A stretch of DNA of 64,000 nucleotides, taken from assembly GCF_013393365.1 (NCBI RefSeq), contig NZ_AP022321.1, positions 902,001-966,000 on the forward strand. The letters run 5' to 3'. Shown here in pieces: positions 1 to 8,833 of this stretch. Numbering within the stretch: the stretch's first letter is position 1; each line of letters opens with the position of its first letter. The position numbers were made by a program, and so were the translations under genes. This DNA comes from Veillonella nakazawae (GTDB lineage: Bacteria > Bacillota > Negativicutes > Veillonellales > Veillonellaceae). A model generated the notes under the pieces. The model did not search any database. It was not told where the DNA came from and saw nothing but the letters and a program-made list of their open reading frames with translations.

Positions 1-1
1 T

Positions 2-166
2 TTCGTCGATGATGAAGGCGTAGTAAAGAATATAAGCCCTTATACTTCAGGAATGGAAGTAGAGGATATGGATTACCGTAATGGTCAGATGTACGTGGCG
101 GTTAACCGTAAAGGTAAGGTAGAAATTTACAGTCTAGCCACATTGCCATTCTCTGTAAATGCCTAG
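2..166 (+). CDS. C-terminal end of an unidentified protein (cut by window edge)
   Basis: An open frame runs in from the left edge and ends at TAG 164-166, giving 54 residues. The visible tail contains GMEVEDMDYRNGQMYVAVNR and ends in TLPFSVNA. The alternation of polar turns and short hydrophobic strands resembles one blade of a beta-propeller, but that is only an impression. The start and most of the protein lie outside the window, so no function is given. It is followed by about 70 bases before acpS. Confidence 0.6.
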   Translation, partial: FVDDEGVVKNISPYTSGMEVEDMDYRNGQMYVAVNRKGKVEIYSLATLPFSVNA

Positions 167-234
167 ATTTTATCTATGTTTTTATCCACTTTAAGAGTGT
201 ATAATATAAATGTTAGGATAATTTAGGAGTTATT

Positions 235-606
235 ATGAAATTAGGGAATGATATTATAGAAATTGACCGCATCCGTCAAGCTTTAGAGAAATCTCAATCA
301 TTTCGCGACCGTGTATATACGCCTCATGAGATTGATTATTGTGAAAGCCGAAATAAGGGGCGTTACGAGTCTTATGCCGGTATATATGCTGCTAAAGAGG
401 CTTTCATTAAAGCATTAGGTACGGGAATGCGTCATGGTTCATGGCAAGATATAGAAATCGGTCATGATGAATTAGGGGCTCCCTTAATTCGATTACAAGA
501 TACTTTTAAAGATATTTATGAAACATTAGGCTATACGGATACACATGTATCGATTAGTCATTGCAAAGCATATGCAATGAGTACAGTTATACTTGAAGGA
601 GCATAA
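235..606 (+). CDS. acpS: Holo-[acyl-carrier-protein] synthase
   Basis: AcpS transfers 4'-phosphopantetheine from CoA to apo-ACP, activating it for fatty acid synthesis in the cytoplasm. The 123-residue length is normal for the family. The N-terminus has the metal/CoA signature GNDIIEIDRI (residues 4-13), and the second signature YAAKEAFIKALGTG lies at about residues 51-64. SISHCKAYA near the C-terminus is also typical. The start ATG 235 has an upstream AGGAG at 225-229. nnr follows 1 base after the stop, so the two are probably cotranscribed; acpS next to nnr (yjeF) is a common Firmicutes arrangement. Confidence 0.95.
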   Translation: MKLGNDIIEIDRIRQALEKSQSFRDRVYTPHEIDYCESRNKGRYESYAGIYAAKEAFIKALGTGMRHGSWQDIEIGHDELGAPLIRLQDTFKDIYETLGYTDTHVSISHCKAYAMSTVILEGA

Positions 607-607
607 G

Positions 608-2179
608 ATGCAAATATTAACAACTGAAGATGCTCGATATATAGATCAAGAAGTACCTAAGCAATTAGGTGTCTCTTTAGAAATTTTAATGGAAAATGCA
701 GGACGTGGCATTGTGGATGCTTTGTGGGGACAATATGACTTGTTTTCCTTAGATAATGCACGTTCTATCAATAGTTTTGTACTATTTATCTGTGGTACAG
801 GTAATAATGGGGCAGATGGCCTTGTAGCAGCTCGTCATCTTTTAGAGCAAGGTGTACCGGTACAAATTGCACTAGTAGGTGATACGAGTAAATGTAGCGA
901 TCTTTTTGCAGTTCAACTCAAGAGATGTGAAGCAATGGGCTGTATCATTGATATGTTTGATGATTTTAATGATTGGTCAAATGTAGCTATAGTTGTAGAA
1001 GGCATTATGGGAACAGGTTTAGCTGGACGTCTTCGAGATACGACAATAGACATATTGCACGTTATTGATACTATGCGCAGTCAATATAATTTTGATTTGT
1101 GGGCTATCGATGTACCTGCTGGCTTAAATGCCACAACAGGTCAAGTAGCTGAAGGTACTTTGGTCTATGATTACACAGTTACCTTTGGTGCTATCAAACA
1201 AGGTTTATTACTATATCCTGGCAAGGCTGTAGGGGGTACCGTAGTGGTTGCTCCTTTGGGGGCTCCTTGGCAACAGGTACTCGGAGAACGAGCTAGTACT
1301 ATAACTATAGACTCTGACTTAGCGGAAAAACTCATCAACTATAGAATTCCTATGGCTCATAAAGGCGTTAATGGGAATACCTTGATTATTGGTGGTTCTA
1401 GTGATATGATTGGTGCACCTATTTTAGCTGCAGAGGCTGCAGTTCATAGCGGTGCTGGCAAGGTGACATTAGGGGTTCCAGAATCGATTAAACAGATCGT
1501 ACAAGGTCGCATCATACCGGAAGTTATGGTCACCTCTACAGAGGCTAATCAAGCTATGTTAGAAGGTCGCCAAGTGGTTGCTATGGGACCAGGACTAGGA
1601 CGTACTTGTGATATTCCTGATTTTGTAGATTCTATTTTAGATAGCTACGAAGGTCAATTAGTTCTTGACGCAGATGCGCTTTATGCGTTGGGCCATGTAG
1701 GTTCTGTTGATAAAGATACCTTACGCGATGGTGCGATTGAGTCTATATACATGGTGGAACGAGATCTACCTTATTGTGTTATGACACCTCACTTAGGTGA
1801 GTTTAGTAGGCTCATTGATTTACCTATAAAATGGATTGAACGTCACTATATTACATTGGCACGAGCATTTGCTAAGGCTCATCAGGTAGTACTTGTTCTA
1901 AAAGGAATTCCTTCTGTTGTGGCACTACCTGACGGTACAGTTTATGTTAATACTATCGGAAACGCTGGTATGGGAACTGGCGGTATGGGGGATGTATTAA
2001 CCGGAGTCATTGCAGGCTTTATTAGCCAAGGGTATTCCTTACAGGATAGTGCCATTTTAGGGGTCTATGTACATAGTCGCAGTGCAGATATACTAAGTGA
2101 TACGAAAACGTGGGGATATACACCTAGTGATGTAAGTACTTCTATAGGCTGTGTCATTAGTGAATTATTGGGAGAATAA
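608..2179 (+). CDS. nnr: Bifunctional NAD(P)H-hydrate epimerase / ADP-dependent dehydratase
   Basis: This enzyme repairs damaged NADH and NADPH hydrates: the N-terminal YjeF_N half epimerises them and the C-terminal CARKD half dehydrates them using ADP. The protein is 523 residues. The N-half shows CGTGNNGADGLVAARHL and AIDVPAGLNATTG. The C-half (from about residue 230) shows HKGVNGNTLIIGGS, MGPGLGR and the nucleotide loop GNAGMGTGGMGDVLTG. I chose ATG 608 because AAGGAG at 596-601 sits 6 bases before it. An in-frame TTG at 593 would overlap acpS and has no ribosome binding site. The MBL lipoprotein gene follows after 2 bases. Confidence 0.95.
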   Translation: MQILTTEDARYIDQEVPKQLGVSLEILMENAGRGIVDALWGQYDLFSLDNARSINSFVLFICGTGNNGADGLVAARHLLEQGVPVQIALVGDTSKCSDLFAVQLKRCEAMGCIIDMFDDFNDWSNVAIVVEGIMGTGLAGRLRDTTIDILHVIDTMRSQYNFDLWAIDVPAGLNATTGQVAEGTLVYDYTVTFGAIKQGLLLYPGKAVGGTVVVAPLGAPWQQVLGERASTITIDSDLAEKLINYRIPMAHKGVNGNTLIIGGSSDMIGAPILAAEAAVHSGAGKVTLGVPESIKQIVQGRIIPEVMVTSTEANQAMLEGRQVVAMGPGLGRTCDIPDFVDSILDSYEGQLVLDADALYALGHVGSVDKDTLRDGAIESIYMVERDLPYCVMTPHLGEFSRLIDLPIKWIERHYITLARAFAKAHQVVLVLKGIPSVVALPDGTVYVNTIGNAGMGTGGMGDVLTGVIAGFISQGYSLQDSAILGVYVHSRSADILSDTKTWGYTPSDVSTSIGCVISELLGE

Positions 2180-2181
2180 GA

Positions 2182-3126
2182 ATGACAAATAAAATACAGC
2201 GCTTTATAGCCTTTTTATTAGTGCTATGTATTCCAATCTTTGCTATTGCAGGATGTACGCATAAAGATGTAGCTAATGCAGCATCTCAGACTAGTTCTAG
2301 TACAAATGAAGGCTATTCTATCGATACTAAGCAAACGAACCCTGAAGGCCATCTAGACGTATATATGTTAGATATCGGTCAAGGGGATGCTATACTGCTT
2401 AAGGTTGCTGATGAATATAGTATGATCGATACAGGTGACATAGAGCATCGTGAAAATATTGTAGCTCAGCTAAAATCTATGGGTGTTACTAAGTTAAAAA
2501 ATATTATCATTACACATCCACATGCTGATCATATGGGCGGTTTTTATGCTATTGCCAAAGCAATGCCTATTGAACATGTATATGATGATGGCATTTCTGT
2601 TGATAATAATATGTATAAAACCTATGAGAAATGGATTGATAAAAATAAAATCCACCGCTCTACATTGCGTAGTGGAGATGTAGTTGATTTTGGACATGGT
2701 GCTGTATTTGTAGTATATGCACCATGGGCGGAACCTTTAACAGATAAAAAAGGGGAGCCAGATCTTAATAATAACTCTATCGTAGGTAAATTAATTTTTG
2801 GTAAATTCTCTATGCTCTTTACTGGTGATGCAGAATTACAAGAAGAGAAAAAACTCATAAAAGAGCAGAACTCTAGACTGTTTGCTCGCGTTCTTAAGGT
2901 AGGACATCACGGTTCTCGTACAAGTAGCTCTGAAGATTTTTTGAAATCTATTAAACCAGAAAGTGCATTAATTTCAAATGGCATGTATAATAGTTATGGT
3001 CATCCTCACGATATAACATTGCGTCGTTTGCAGGAGAACAATATTGCCATTTACCGTACAGATACGATGGGACGTATTCACATTAGTACGGATGGGAATG
3101 AATGGCAAATTACAACTGAACGTTAG
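2182..3126 (+). CDS. ComEC-like metallo-beta-lactamase-fold lipoprotein
   Basis: The protein is 314 residues. It begins with a lipoprotein signal peptide (hydrophobic residues 8-23, lipobox IAGC, modified Cys25) and continues as a metallo-beta-lactamase-fold hydrolase. The metal-binding motif is THPHADHMGG, with later HHGSRTSS and a C-terminal NGMYNSYGHPH. The segment YMLDIGQGDAILL is characteristic of the stand-alone ComEC/Rec2 hydrolase domain. It has no ComEC membrane channel of its own. By family it may act on nucleic acids or phosphodiesters outside the inner membrane; the substrate is not known. It is probably the last gene of the acpS-nnr unit. Confidence 0.85.
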   Translation: MTNKIQRFIAFLLVLCIPIFAIAGCTHKDVANAASQTSSSTNEGYSIDTKQTNPEGHLDVYMLDIGQGDAILLKVADEYSMIDTGDIEHRENIVAQLKSMGVTKLKNIIITHPHADHMGGFYAIAKAMPIEHVYDDGISVDNNMYKTYEKWIDKNKIHRSTLRSGDVVDFGHGAVFVVYAPWAEPLTDKKGEPDLNNNSIVGKLIFGKFSMLFTGDAELQEEKKLIKEQNSRLFARVLKVGHHGSRTSSSEDFLKSIKPESALISNGMYNSYGHPHDITLRRLQENNIAIYRTDTMGRIHISTDGNEWQITTER

Positions 3127-3371
3127 TATCGATTGTATAGCACAAAAAATAATTTTAAGCAACTGATTTTTGTATTTACTGTATAAAGACTTTATATAGT
3201 AATATGTATAATCGGCATACTAATCTTCATGTTTGTATGAAATAATCTATCTATAATCTAACATTAGTTTATGGATAGATTGGAACGATGAGACTTTGAT
3301 TCACAAAGATATCATCGACTCATCTCTATGGTTTGGACACTACGTATGTCAGTTAGATTGGAGTGAATGTA
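3127..3371 (+). other. Intergenic leader with two hairpins before the amidase gene
   Basis: This 245-base gap holds no gene I can support. It contains an inverted repeat AATCTATC (3244-3251) / GATAGATT (3274-3281) and a second one, GATGAG (from about 3287) / CTCATC (near 3319), enclosing an inner CTTTG/CAAAG. A TATAAT at 3207-3212 lacks a good -35. Transcript structure upstream of the amidase is therefore likely, but I recognise no riboswitch class. Confidence 0.35.
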
Positions 3372-4469
3372 TTGCGTAAACTATTTTTTATGTGCCTTGC
3401 TGTCTTGATGGCTTTACCTCTATTCTTGACTCAAGCAAAGGCAGCTAATCTTGAAGATGCTCGATGGGTGACACGAACTGATGCACCTGTACCATATGTT
3501 CGTATGGTAATGGATCTATCAACACCTGTGAAAGCATCTGCATCGATTAGCAAAGATGGGAAAACGACGACTGTTACCTTAAAGAACACAAAGCTAAAAA
3601 CTGCTAAAGTGAATATTAATATGGACTCTAGCATAGCTAGTTCTGCTAGACTTACAGAGGATGGCAGAGATGTGAAAGTAACAATCAAGACACCTTCATC
3701 TATCGATACGAGTGATGTAAAGGTATTTTCCTTGAAAAAAGATACGGTTAATAAGAAACCGTATCGCATCGTTGTAGATGTACAGAAAAAAGGTGTGGCA
3801 CCTAAACCTGCTTACTATGGCAAACGTCCATCTCCTTCTGCACATCCTGCGAAAAATATGCCGACAGGATCTGGTAACTATTCTATTAGCGGTGGTTTAT
3901 CTGGCAAGACAATTACTATTGACCCAGGTCATGGTGGTAGTGACTCTGGTGCCGTTGGACCACATGGTGTACAAGAGAAAAATATTACACTACCGATTTC
4001 TATGTACTTGAAAAAAGCCTTAGAAAATCGTGGCGCTAAAGTGCTTATGACTCGTACTACAGACGTAGACGTATATGGTCCTAATGCAAGTGGTGTTGAT
4101 GAATTAGGCGCTCGTGTTAATGTAGCGAACCGTAGCAATTCTGATGCGCTCATCAGTGTGCATATTAACGCATTTAACAACCCAAGTGTTGGTGGTATTG
4201 CAACATACTACTATAGTAAAACAGGTAATGATGCTCGTTTAGCACAAAAGGTACAATCTCAAATTGCTAGTGTACCAGGATTCAATGGTGACCGTGGCAT
4301 TCAAGAAGGTAATTTGTATGTATTAAGACATACTAATATGCCTGCCATTCTTGTAGAGCTTGGATTTATTTCTAACCCTAATGAGGAACGTGCATTGCAA
4401 TCTCCTCAAACACAAGAAGACTTTGCTAATCGCATTGCCAATGGTGTTGCTAGTTACTTTGGAGGTTAA
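3372..4469 (+). CDS. N-acetylmuramoyl-L-alanine amidase with AMIN domain
   Basis: This is a periplasmic cell-wall hydrolase that cuts between MurNAc and the peptide stem. An N-terminal signal peptide ends near AKAANLED. An AMIN targeting domain (about residues 27-125) follows, then a proline/serine linker and a zinc-dependent Amidase_3 domain with DPGHGGSDSGAVG, an EKNI glutamate, SVHINAF and the C-terminal catalytic ELGFISNPNEE. The start is ambiguous. TTG 3372 has GGAG (3360-3363) 8 bases upstream, whereas the in-frame GTG at 3363 overlaps that site. In diderms AMIN-Amidase_3 proteins act in daughter-cell separation. It is followed after 3 bases by a GerMN lipoprotein. Confidence 0.92.
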   Translation: MRKLFFMCLAVLMALPLFLTQAKAANLEDARWVTRTDAPVPYVRMVMDLSTPVKASASISKDGKTTTVTLKNTKLKTAKVNINMDSSIASSARLTEDGRDVKVTIKTPSSIDTSDVKVFSLKKDTVNKKPYRIVVDVQKKGVAPKPAYYGKRPSPSAHPAKNMPTGSGNYSISGGLSGKTITIDPGHGGSDSGAVGPHGVQEKNITLPISMYLKKALENRGAKVLMTRTTDVDVYGPNASGVDELGARVNVANRSNSDALISVHINAFNNPSVGGIATYYYSKTGNDARLAQKVQSQIASVPGFNGDRGIQEGNLYVLRHTNMPAILVELGFISNPNEERALQSPQTQEDFANRIANGVASYFGG

Positions 4470-4472
4470 TCG

Positions 4473-5033
4473 ATGAAATTACGTAAACAAGTTCTGTCGA
4501 TCCTCTGTGTAGGCTTGCTTGCATTTGTAGCAGGTTGTACACCTAATCAAGCTCCTACAACAGGTAAAAGTGAACCTGTGCAAGAGACGAAAGTCAATAA
4601 GGATGCAGAAACAACAAAAGTATCTCAAGAAAAGGTTAAGATGGCCTTCTTTGTTCCAACAGAGGATGGCTCAGGGGTAACACAATCAACTGTTGAGATT
4701 GAGGCGGATAAAGTAACGCCTAAAGCTGCTCTTCTAGCGATGCTAAAAGCTGATAGAGCACAAAAATATCCAGTATTCTCTAAGGATATTGAAATCATAT
4801 CCGTTACTGTAAAGGACGGCATTGCTTCTGTAGAGGTTAATGACGCTTTCGTAAAAGGTAATGGTGGGGACTTAACTGTTAAATTGCAAATGGCTGCCAT
4901 TGTAAATACATTGACATCCTTTGATAATATTAATGGTGTTCTCTTCGTTGATAATGGTAAAAAGGTTTCTACTGTAGGTTCCTTTGATACGAAAAATCCT
5001 GTTAAACGGATGACAAACCTAATTAAAAAATAA
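4473..5033 (+). CDS. GerMN-domain lipoprotein
   Basis: The 186-residue protein has a lipoprotein signal peptide (lipobox VAGC, Cys22), a polar T/K/E-rich linker to about residue 55, and one GerMN domain. Its core shows MAFFVPTEDGSGV, TPKAALLAMLKA and the closing VNTLTSFDNINGVLFVDNG. GerMN domains occur in spore-germination protein GerM and in envelope proteins of non-sporulating bacteria; the ligand is not known. The start ATG 4473 lies 7 bases after GGAGG, in the 3' end of the amidase gene, so the pair is translationally close and probably works on the same envelope process. A strong terminator follows. Confidence 0.85.
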   Translation: MKLRKQVLSILCVGLLAFVAGCTPNQAPTTGKSEPVQETKVNKDAETTKVSQEKVKMAFFVPTEDGSGVTQSTVEIEADKVTPKAALLAMLKADRAQKYPVFSKDIEIISVTVKDGIASVEVNDAFVKGNGGDLTVKLQMAAIVNTLTSFDNINGVLFVDNGKKVSTVGSFDTKNPVKRMTNLIKK

Positions 5034-5051
5034 TTATATTAGGCTCATTGG

Positions 5052-5090
5052 TAGCAGATAGTTGATATATCAACTATCTGCTATTTTTGT
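5052..5090 (+). terminator. Rho-independent terminator after the GerMN gene
   Basis: The two arms TAGCAGATAGTTGATA and TATCAACTATCTGCTA form a perfect 16-bp palindrome (5052-5083), followed by TTTTTGTTG. It ends the amidase-GerMN unit. Confidence 0.9.
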
Positions 5091-5117
5091 TGTCTTTTAT
5101 ATATGTTACAATACAAT
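5090..5117 (+). promoter_or_regulatory. Possible promoter of the thiL-tsaE-tsaB-rimI-tsaD unit
   Basis: TTGTCT (5090-5095) and TACAAT (5112-5117) are 16 bases apart, about 30 bases before the thiL start. The -35 overlaps the T-run of the preceding terminator. The match is moderate. Confidence 0.4.
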
Positions 5118-5147
5118 ATGTATACTAATCGGAAGCTAGGTGATGAG

Positions 5148-6128
5148 ATGCAATTAAAAGATGTAGGGGAATTTAATTTCATACGCCACATTCAAAATGA
5201 TACGATACATGATTCGAGCACTGTAATTACAGGGATTGGTGATGATTGTGCAGTGTATCGTGCTACAGATGAAACAGATCAATTAATTAGTACAGATACG
5301 ATGGTGGAAGGTATTCATTTTAGCTTTCGCTACATGAAACCTTATGATGTAGGCTATCGTCTCATGACAGCTAATTTAAGTGATATTGCTGCTATGGGGG
5401 GGACCCCTCGACAAATAGTTTTATCTGTGGCGACACCTGAATATGTTGATACAGCTATTTTAGATGAAATTTATAGAGGTATTAAAGATCAATGTGCTAG
5501 ATATCATCTTAATATTCTTGGTGGAGATACGGTGCGTACGGAAGGACCTATGGTGTGGACTATTACCATCATAGGCGATGTTCCTACTGGCACTGCCATT
5601 ATGCGCAGTGGTGCGCAAGTTGGCGATATTGTGGGCATTACAAATTATATAGGTTATGCTGCCACAGGTTTAGGTGCGTTATCCTATAATTTAGATGGCT
5701 ATTCTATGACGAAGGTTGGTCATCAACGACCAGATCCACAAATTGAATTAGGCCAACAATTGAGACAACTGGGAGTTCATAGTATGAATGATATTAGTGA
5801 TGGTCTCGGTAGTGAATTAAATGAAATTGCATCGGCTAGTAACGTATCTATTGTTATAGAGGAAAAAGCTATTCCACTTCATGAAGAAACTTATGAATTA
5901 GCTAAGTATTTACAGACTAATCCAGTGGATTATGCATTATATGGTGGTGAGGATTTTCAACTAGTATTCACGGCTCCTAAAGCATCGATTCCTAAATTAG
6001 AGAGTTTATCTGGCATTACTATAATCGGTGAAGTTATATCTGGACCATGTCATGTTCAGATGGTAACACCGGATAAAACGATTAAGACCATAGAAGCGAA
6101 AGGATATAATCATTTTCATGAATTATAA
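5148..6128 (+). CDS. thiL: Thiamine-monophosphate kinase
   Basis: ThiL phosphorylates thiamine monophosphate to thiamine diphosphate with ATP in the cytoplasm. The 326-residue length matches the family. The start region MQLKDVGEFNFI, then GIGDDCAV and STDTMVEGIHF, are the ATP/metal-binding signatures of the PurM/ThiL superfamily. DISDGLGSELNEIA and YGGEDFQLVFT lie in the C-terminal half. ATG 5148 is preferred over an in-frame ATG at 5103 because the family normally begins just before the DVGEF motif and AGGTGATG precedes 5148. It overlaps tsaE by 11 bases. Confidence 0.95.
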   Translation: MQLKDVGEFNFIRHIQNDTIHDSSTVITGIGDDCAVYRATDETDQLISTDTMVEGIHFSFRYMKPYDVGYRLMTANLSDIAAMGGTPRQIVLSVATPEYVDTAILDEIYRGIKDQCARYHLNILGGDTVRTEGPMVWTITIIGDVPTGTAIMRSGAQVGDIVGITNYIGYAATGLGALSYNLDGYSMTKVGHQRPDPQIELGQQLRQLGVHSMNDISDGLGSELNEIASASNVSIVIEEKAIPLHEETYELAKYLQTNPVDYALYGGEDFQLVFTAPKASIPKLESLSGITIIGEVISGPCHVQMVTPDKTIKTIEAKGYNHFHEL

Positions 6129-6612
6129 GGCACATGTTCAATTAGAAACTCATACAGTAGAAGATACACAACAATTTGGACAGTTAATAGGTAGATGGGC
6201 CAAACAAAGCGGAGAACCTTTATGTATTGCCTTAATTGGTGATTTGGGGACAGGAAAAACGCACCTATCCCAAGGCATTGCGAAAGGCTTTGGAGTTACA
6301 GAGGAGATTACAAGCCCTACCTTTGCAATCATGAATACTTATGATGTGGATAGAATACATTTATATCATTTTGATGTATATCGTTTGGATGATATAAGCG
6401 AGCTTGAAAATATTGGCTTCTACGAATATACAGAGGATTGCGTATCCATTGTGGAATGGGCCGATAAATTCCCAGATGAATTACCAGATGAAACATTATG
6501 GATTTATTTGACGCGCATTGATGATACAAGCCGATCTATCACATTAGGTAGTGATTACCTTTCAGAGGATGATTTAGTAGAAATAGGAGGCCCATATGTG
6601 GTTGGGAATTGA
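6118..6612 (+). CDS. tsaE: tRNA t6A biosynthesis ATPase TsaE
   Basis: TsaE is the ATPase that cycles the TsaB-TsaD complex in making N6-threonylcarbamoyladenosine at position 37 of ANN-decoding tRNAs. The 164-residue protein has the P-loop GDLGTGKTHLSQ (about residues 41-52), TSPTFAIMNTY and the conserved VEWADKFPD. It overlaps thiL upstream (11 bases) and tsaB downstream (17 bases), which implies translational coupling with tsaB. Confidence 0.95.
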   Translation: MNYKAHVQLETHTVEDTQQFGQLIGRWAKQSGEPLCIALIGDLGTGKTHLSQGIAKGFGVTEEITSPTFAIMNTYDVDRIHLYHFDVYRLDDISELENIGFYEYTEDCVSIVEWADKFPDELPDETLWIYLTRIDDTSRSITLGSDYLSEDDLVEIGGPYVVGN

Positions 6613-7354
6613 GACAAGCTCACTCGTTTCGAGTGTGGCTTTAATGGATGAGCATAACCTTATTGGTGAGTTGACTATCCAAGCTGGATTAACTCATTCT
6701 GAGCAACTAATACCTCACATTGATATGTTATTGCGTGCCTCACAAGTAAAAAAGAATGAGTTAAAAGGTATTATCGTTAGTATCGGGCCTGGTTCTTTCA
6801 CTGGATTGCGTATTGGCATGGGGACTGCTAAAGCAATGGCTTACGCCTTACAAATTCCATTGTATGGTGTGATGACAATGGACAGCTTAGCTCATAATGT
6901 TTCATATACAAATCGTACTATTTGTACTGTTATCGATGCTCAGAAAAAGCATGTATATGCTGGTTTATATAGATATGAAAATAATAAACTAGTATGTAAA
7001 GAGGATCCATTTGTTATTGCTGCTAGTGATTTATTAGATAAATTTAGAGAAACAAAGGAAGAGGTTCTATTCTTAGGGGATGGCATCAAGCGCATTGAAA
7101 AGCTCTTAGAGGAAGGCGATACTAATTTGACTGTCCTAGATATTTCACAACGTATTCCAAAGGCAAGTTCGTTACTATTAGCAAGTCGTGAATTGATAGA
7201 ACGTGAAGAGATATGTGATCCAATGGATATGGTTCCTTATTATATTCGTCGCTCTGAGGCAGAGGTGTTATGGGAGGAACGACATAAGGATAATCCTGAA
7301 ATGTTAAATCAAAATCCTACTGTGGTAGTGACTGAAGCGGCAGGAGCAGAATAA
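6596..7354 (+). CDS. tsaB: tRNA t6A biosynthesis scaffold TsaB
   Basis: TsaB (YeaZ) is the non-catalytic ASKHA-fold partner of TsaD. The 252-residue protein begins with GIETSSLVSSVALM and has the signature GPGSFTGLRIGMGTAKAMA at about residues 65-83. The start ATG 6596 has a strong AGGAGG at 6585-6590 and lies inside the tsaE end. Its stop overlaps the rimI start (TAATGG), so it is coupled to rimI. The order tsaE-tsaB-rimI-tsaD is classical in Firmicutes. Confidence 0.95.
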   Translation: MWLGIETSSLVSSVALMDEHNLIGELTIQAGLTHSEQLIPHIDMLLRASQVKKNELKGIIVSIGPGSFTGLRIGMGTAKAMAYALQIPLYGVMTMDSLAHNVSYTNRTICTVIDAQKKHVYAGLYRYENNKLVCKEDPFVIAASDLLDKFRETKEEVLFLGDGIKRIEKLLEEGDTNLTVLDISQRIPKASSLLLASRELIEREEICDPMDMVPYYIRRSEAEVLWEERHKDNPEMLNQNPTVVVTEAAGAE

Positions 7355-7803
7355 TGGAGATTCGGTTAGCGACTATCGATGATGTTCAGGTCATTTATGA
7401 TATAGAACAGCAGTGCTTTTCAGTTCCATGGAGTTTTGAATCTGTACTTGCTGAACTTGAAGGGACCGATAATAAATTATATATGGTTATTTACGAAGAT
7501 AATCATATTGTTGGTTATGCTGGTGCTTGGCTCGTATATGATGAAGGACAAATAACAAACATTGCCATTATTCCTTCTGCTCGTGGTAAGGGATATGGCT
7601 CAGAACTTACTAAACAATTAATAGATGAATGTTTCAAGAGAGGTATGCATGAAATCTTCTTAGAGGTACGCATATCCAATTTGCCTGCCTTAGCAATGTA
7701 TAGAAATCTTGGATTCTCTGTTAAAGGGATTCGTAAAGATTATTATTCAGAGCCAAAAGAGGATGCTTATATTATGTCTCTCGTTTCAGAGGAAATAGAA
7801 TGA
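7354..7803 (+). CDS. rimI: Ribosomal protein S18-alanine N-acetyltransferase
   Basis: RimI is a GNAT-family enzyme that acetylates the N-terminal alanine of ribosomal protein S18. The 149-residue protein shows the acetyl-CoA loop IIPSARGKGYGSELT (about residues 69-83) and EVRISNLPALAMYRNLGF, the typical RimI motif B. It overlaps tsaB by 1 base and tsaD by 4 bases (ATGA). The substrate is assigned by family and by its place between tsaB and tsaD. Confidence 0.92.
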   Translation: MEIRLATIDDVQVIYDIEQQCFSVPWSFESVLAELEGTDNKLYMVIYEDNHIVGYAGAWLVYDEGQITNIAIIPSARGKGYGSELTKQLIDECFKRGMHEIFLEVRISNLPALAMYRNLGFSVKGIRKDYYSEPKEDAYIMSLVSEEIE

Positions 7804-8831
7804 GTATATACACATTAGCCTTGGAAAGTAGCTGTGATGAAACATCAGCCTCTGTCTTAAAGGATGGTCGCACTGTTTTATCTAATGTAATTTCTAGCCA
7901 AGTGCCGATTCATAGAAAATTTGGTGGTGTTGTGCCAGAAATCGCATCGCGTCACCATATAGAACAAGTTATACCTGTTATAGATCAAGCGCTACGAGAT
8001 GCGAATGTAACGTTACAAGATATTGACCATATTGGTGTTACCTATGGTCCTGGTCTCGTAGGGGCATTATTGGTTGGTGTAGCTGCTGCAAAGGGATTAT
8101 CCTTTGCTACAGGCATTCCTTTGGTACCAGTTCACCATATGGAAGGTCATATTTTTGCTAACTTCTTAGCTAATCCAGAATTAGAACCTCCATTTTTGAG
8201 TCTCGTTGTATCTGGTGGTCATACCATGCTAGTCCATGTGAAAGGGTATGAAGAGTTTGATATTCTTGGTCAGACTCGTGATGATGCAGCGGGTGAAGCA
8301 TTTGATAAAATTGCTCGTGTTATGGGCTTCCCTTACCCAGGTGGCCCTCATATTGATGCACTTGCCCTTGAAGGTAATCCAGAGGCAATTGAATTTCCAA
8401 AGGCTTTAAGTGAGCCTGGTAATTTTGAATTTAGTTTTAGTGGTTTAAAGTCTGCTGTATTAAACTATTTAAATAGCAAGCAACAAAAGAATGAACCTAT
8501 TAACCAAGCCGATGTTGCGGCGTCCTTCCAAAAGGCTATTGTTGATGTATTAGTTGAAAAAACGAAAGATGCAGCTCATACATTAGGTGAAACGCGTATT
8601 ACCATTGCGGGCGGCGTATCTGCTAATAAAGGCTTACAACAAGCCTTAGAGGTTATGTGTAAGGAAGAAGGCTTTACCTATTACAAGCCTCATAAAATTC
8701 TGTCCACCGATAATGCTGCCATGATTGGTTGTCGTGCCTATTATATGGCTCAAGCTGGTAAGTTCGCCGATTTGACATTGAATGCAAAACCAAGTGTTGA
8801 AATTGGTCATGTATCTTGGAAAGAGGATTAA
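7800..8831 (+). CDS. tsaD: tRNA threonylcarbamoyltransferase TsaD
   Basis: TsaD transfers the threonylcarbamoyl group onto A37 of tRNA, using the intermediate made by TsaC/Sua5 (not in this window). The 343-residue protein opens with LALESSCDETSASV. The metal-binding histidines are in HHMEGHIFAN, with the nucleotide-binding SGGHTMLVHV and AGGVSANKGLQ. The length is normal. ATG 7800 overlaps the rimI stop. The histidine kinase gene follows almost immediately, so it may share this transcript. Confidence 0.96.
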   Translation: MSIYTLALESSCDETSASVLKDGRTVLSNVISSQVPIHRKFGGVVPEIASRHHIEQVIPVIDQALRDANVTLQDIDHIGVTYGPGLVGALLVGVAAAKGLSFATGIPLVPVHHMEGHIFANFLANPELEPPFLSLVVSGGHTMLVHVKGYEEFDILGQTRDDAAGEAFDKIARVMGFPYPGGPHIDALALEGNPEAIEFPKALSEPGNFEFSFSGLKSAVLNYLNSKQQKNEPINQADVAASFQKAIVDVLVEKTKDAAHTLGETRITIAGGVSANKGLQQALEVMCKEEGFTYYKPHKILSTDNAAMIGCRAYYMAQAGKFADLTLNAKPSVEIGHVSWKED

Positions 8832-8833
8832 TT

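Noticed and set aside
593..607. TTG start extension for nnr
   Set aside because: It overlaps acpS and has no ribosome binding site, while AAGGAG at 596-601 fits ATG 608.
5052..5083. Palindrome after the GerMN gene as an operator for thiL
   Set aside because: The perfect stem is followed directly by a T-run after a gene end, so a terminator is the simpler reading.
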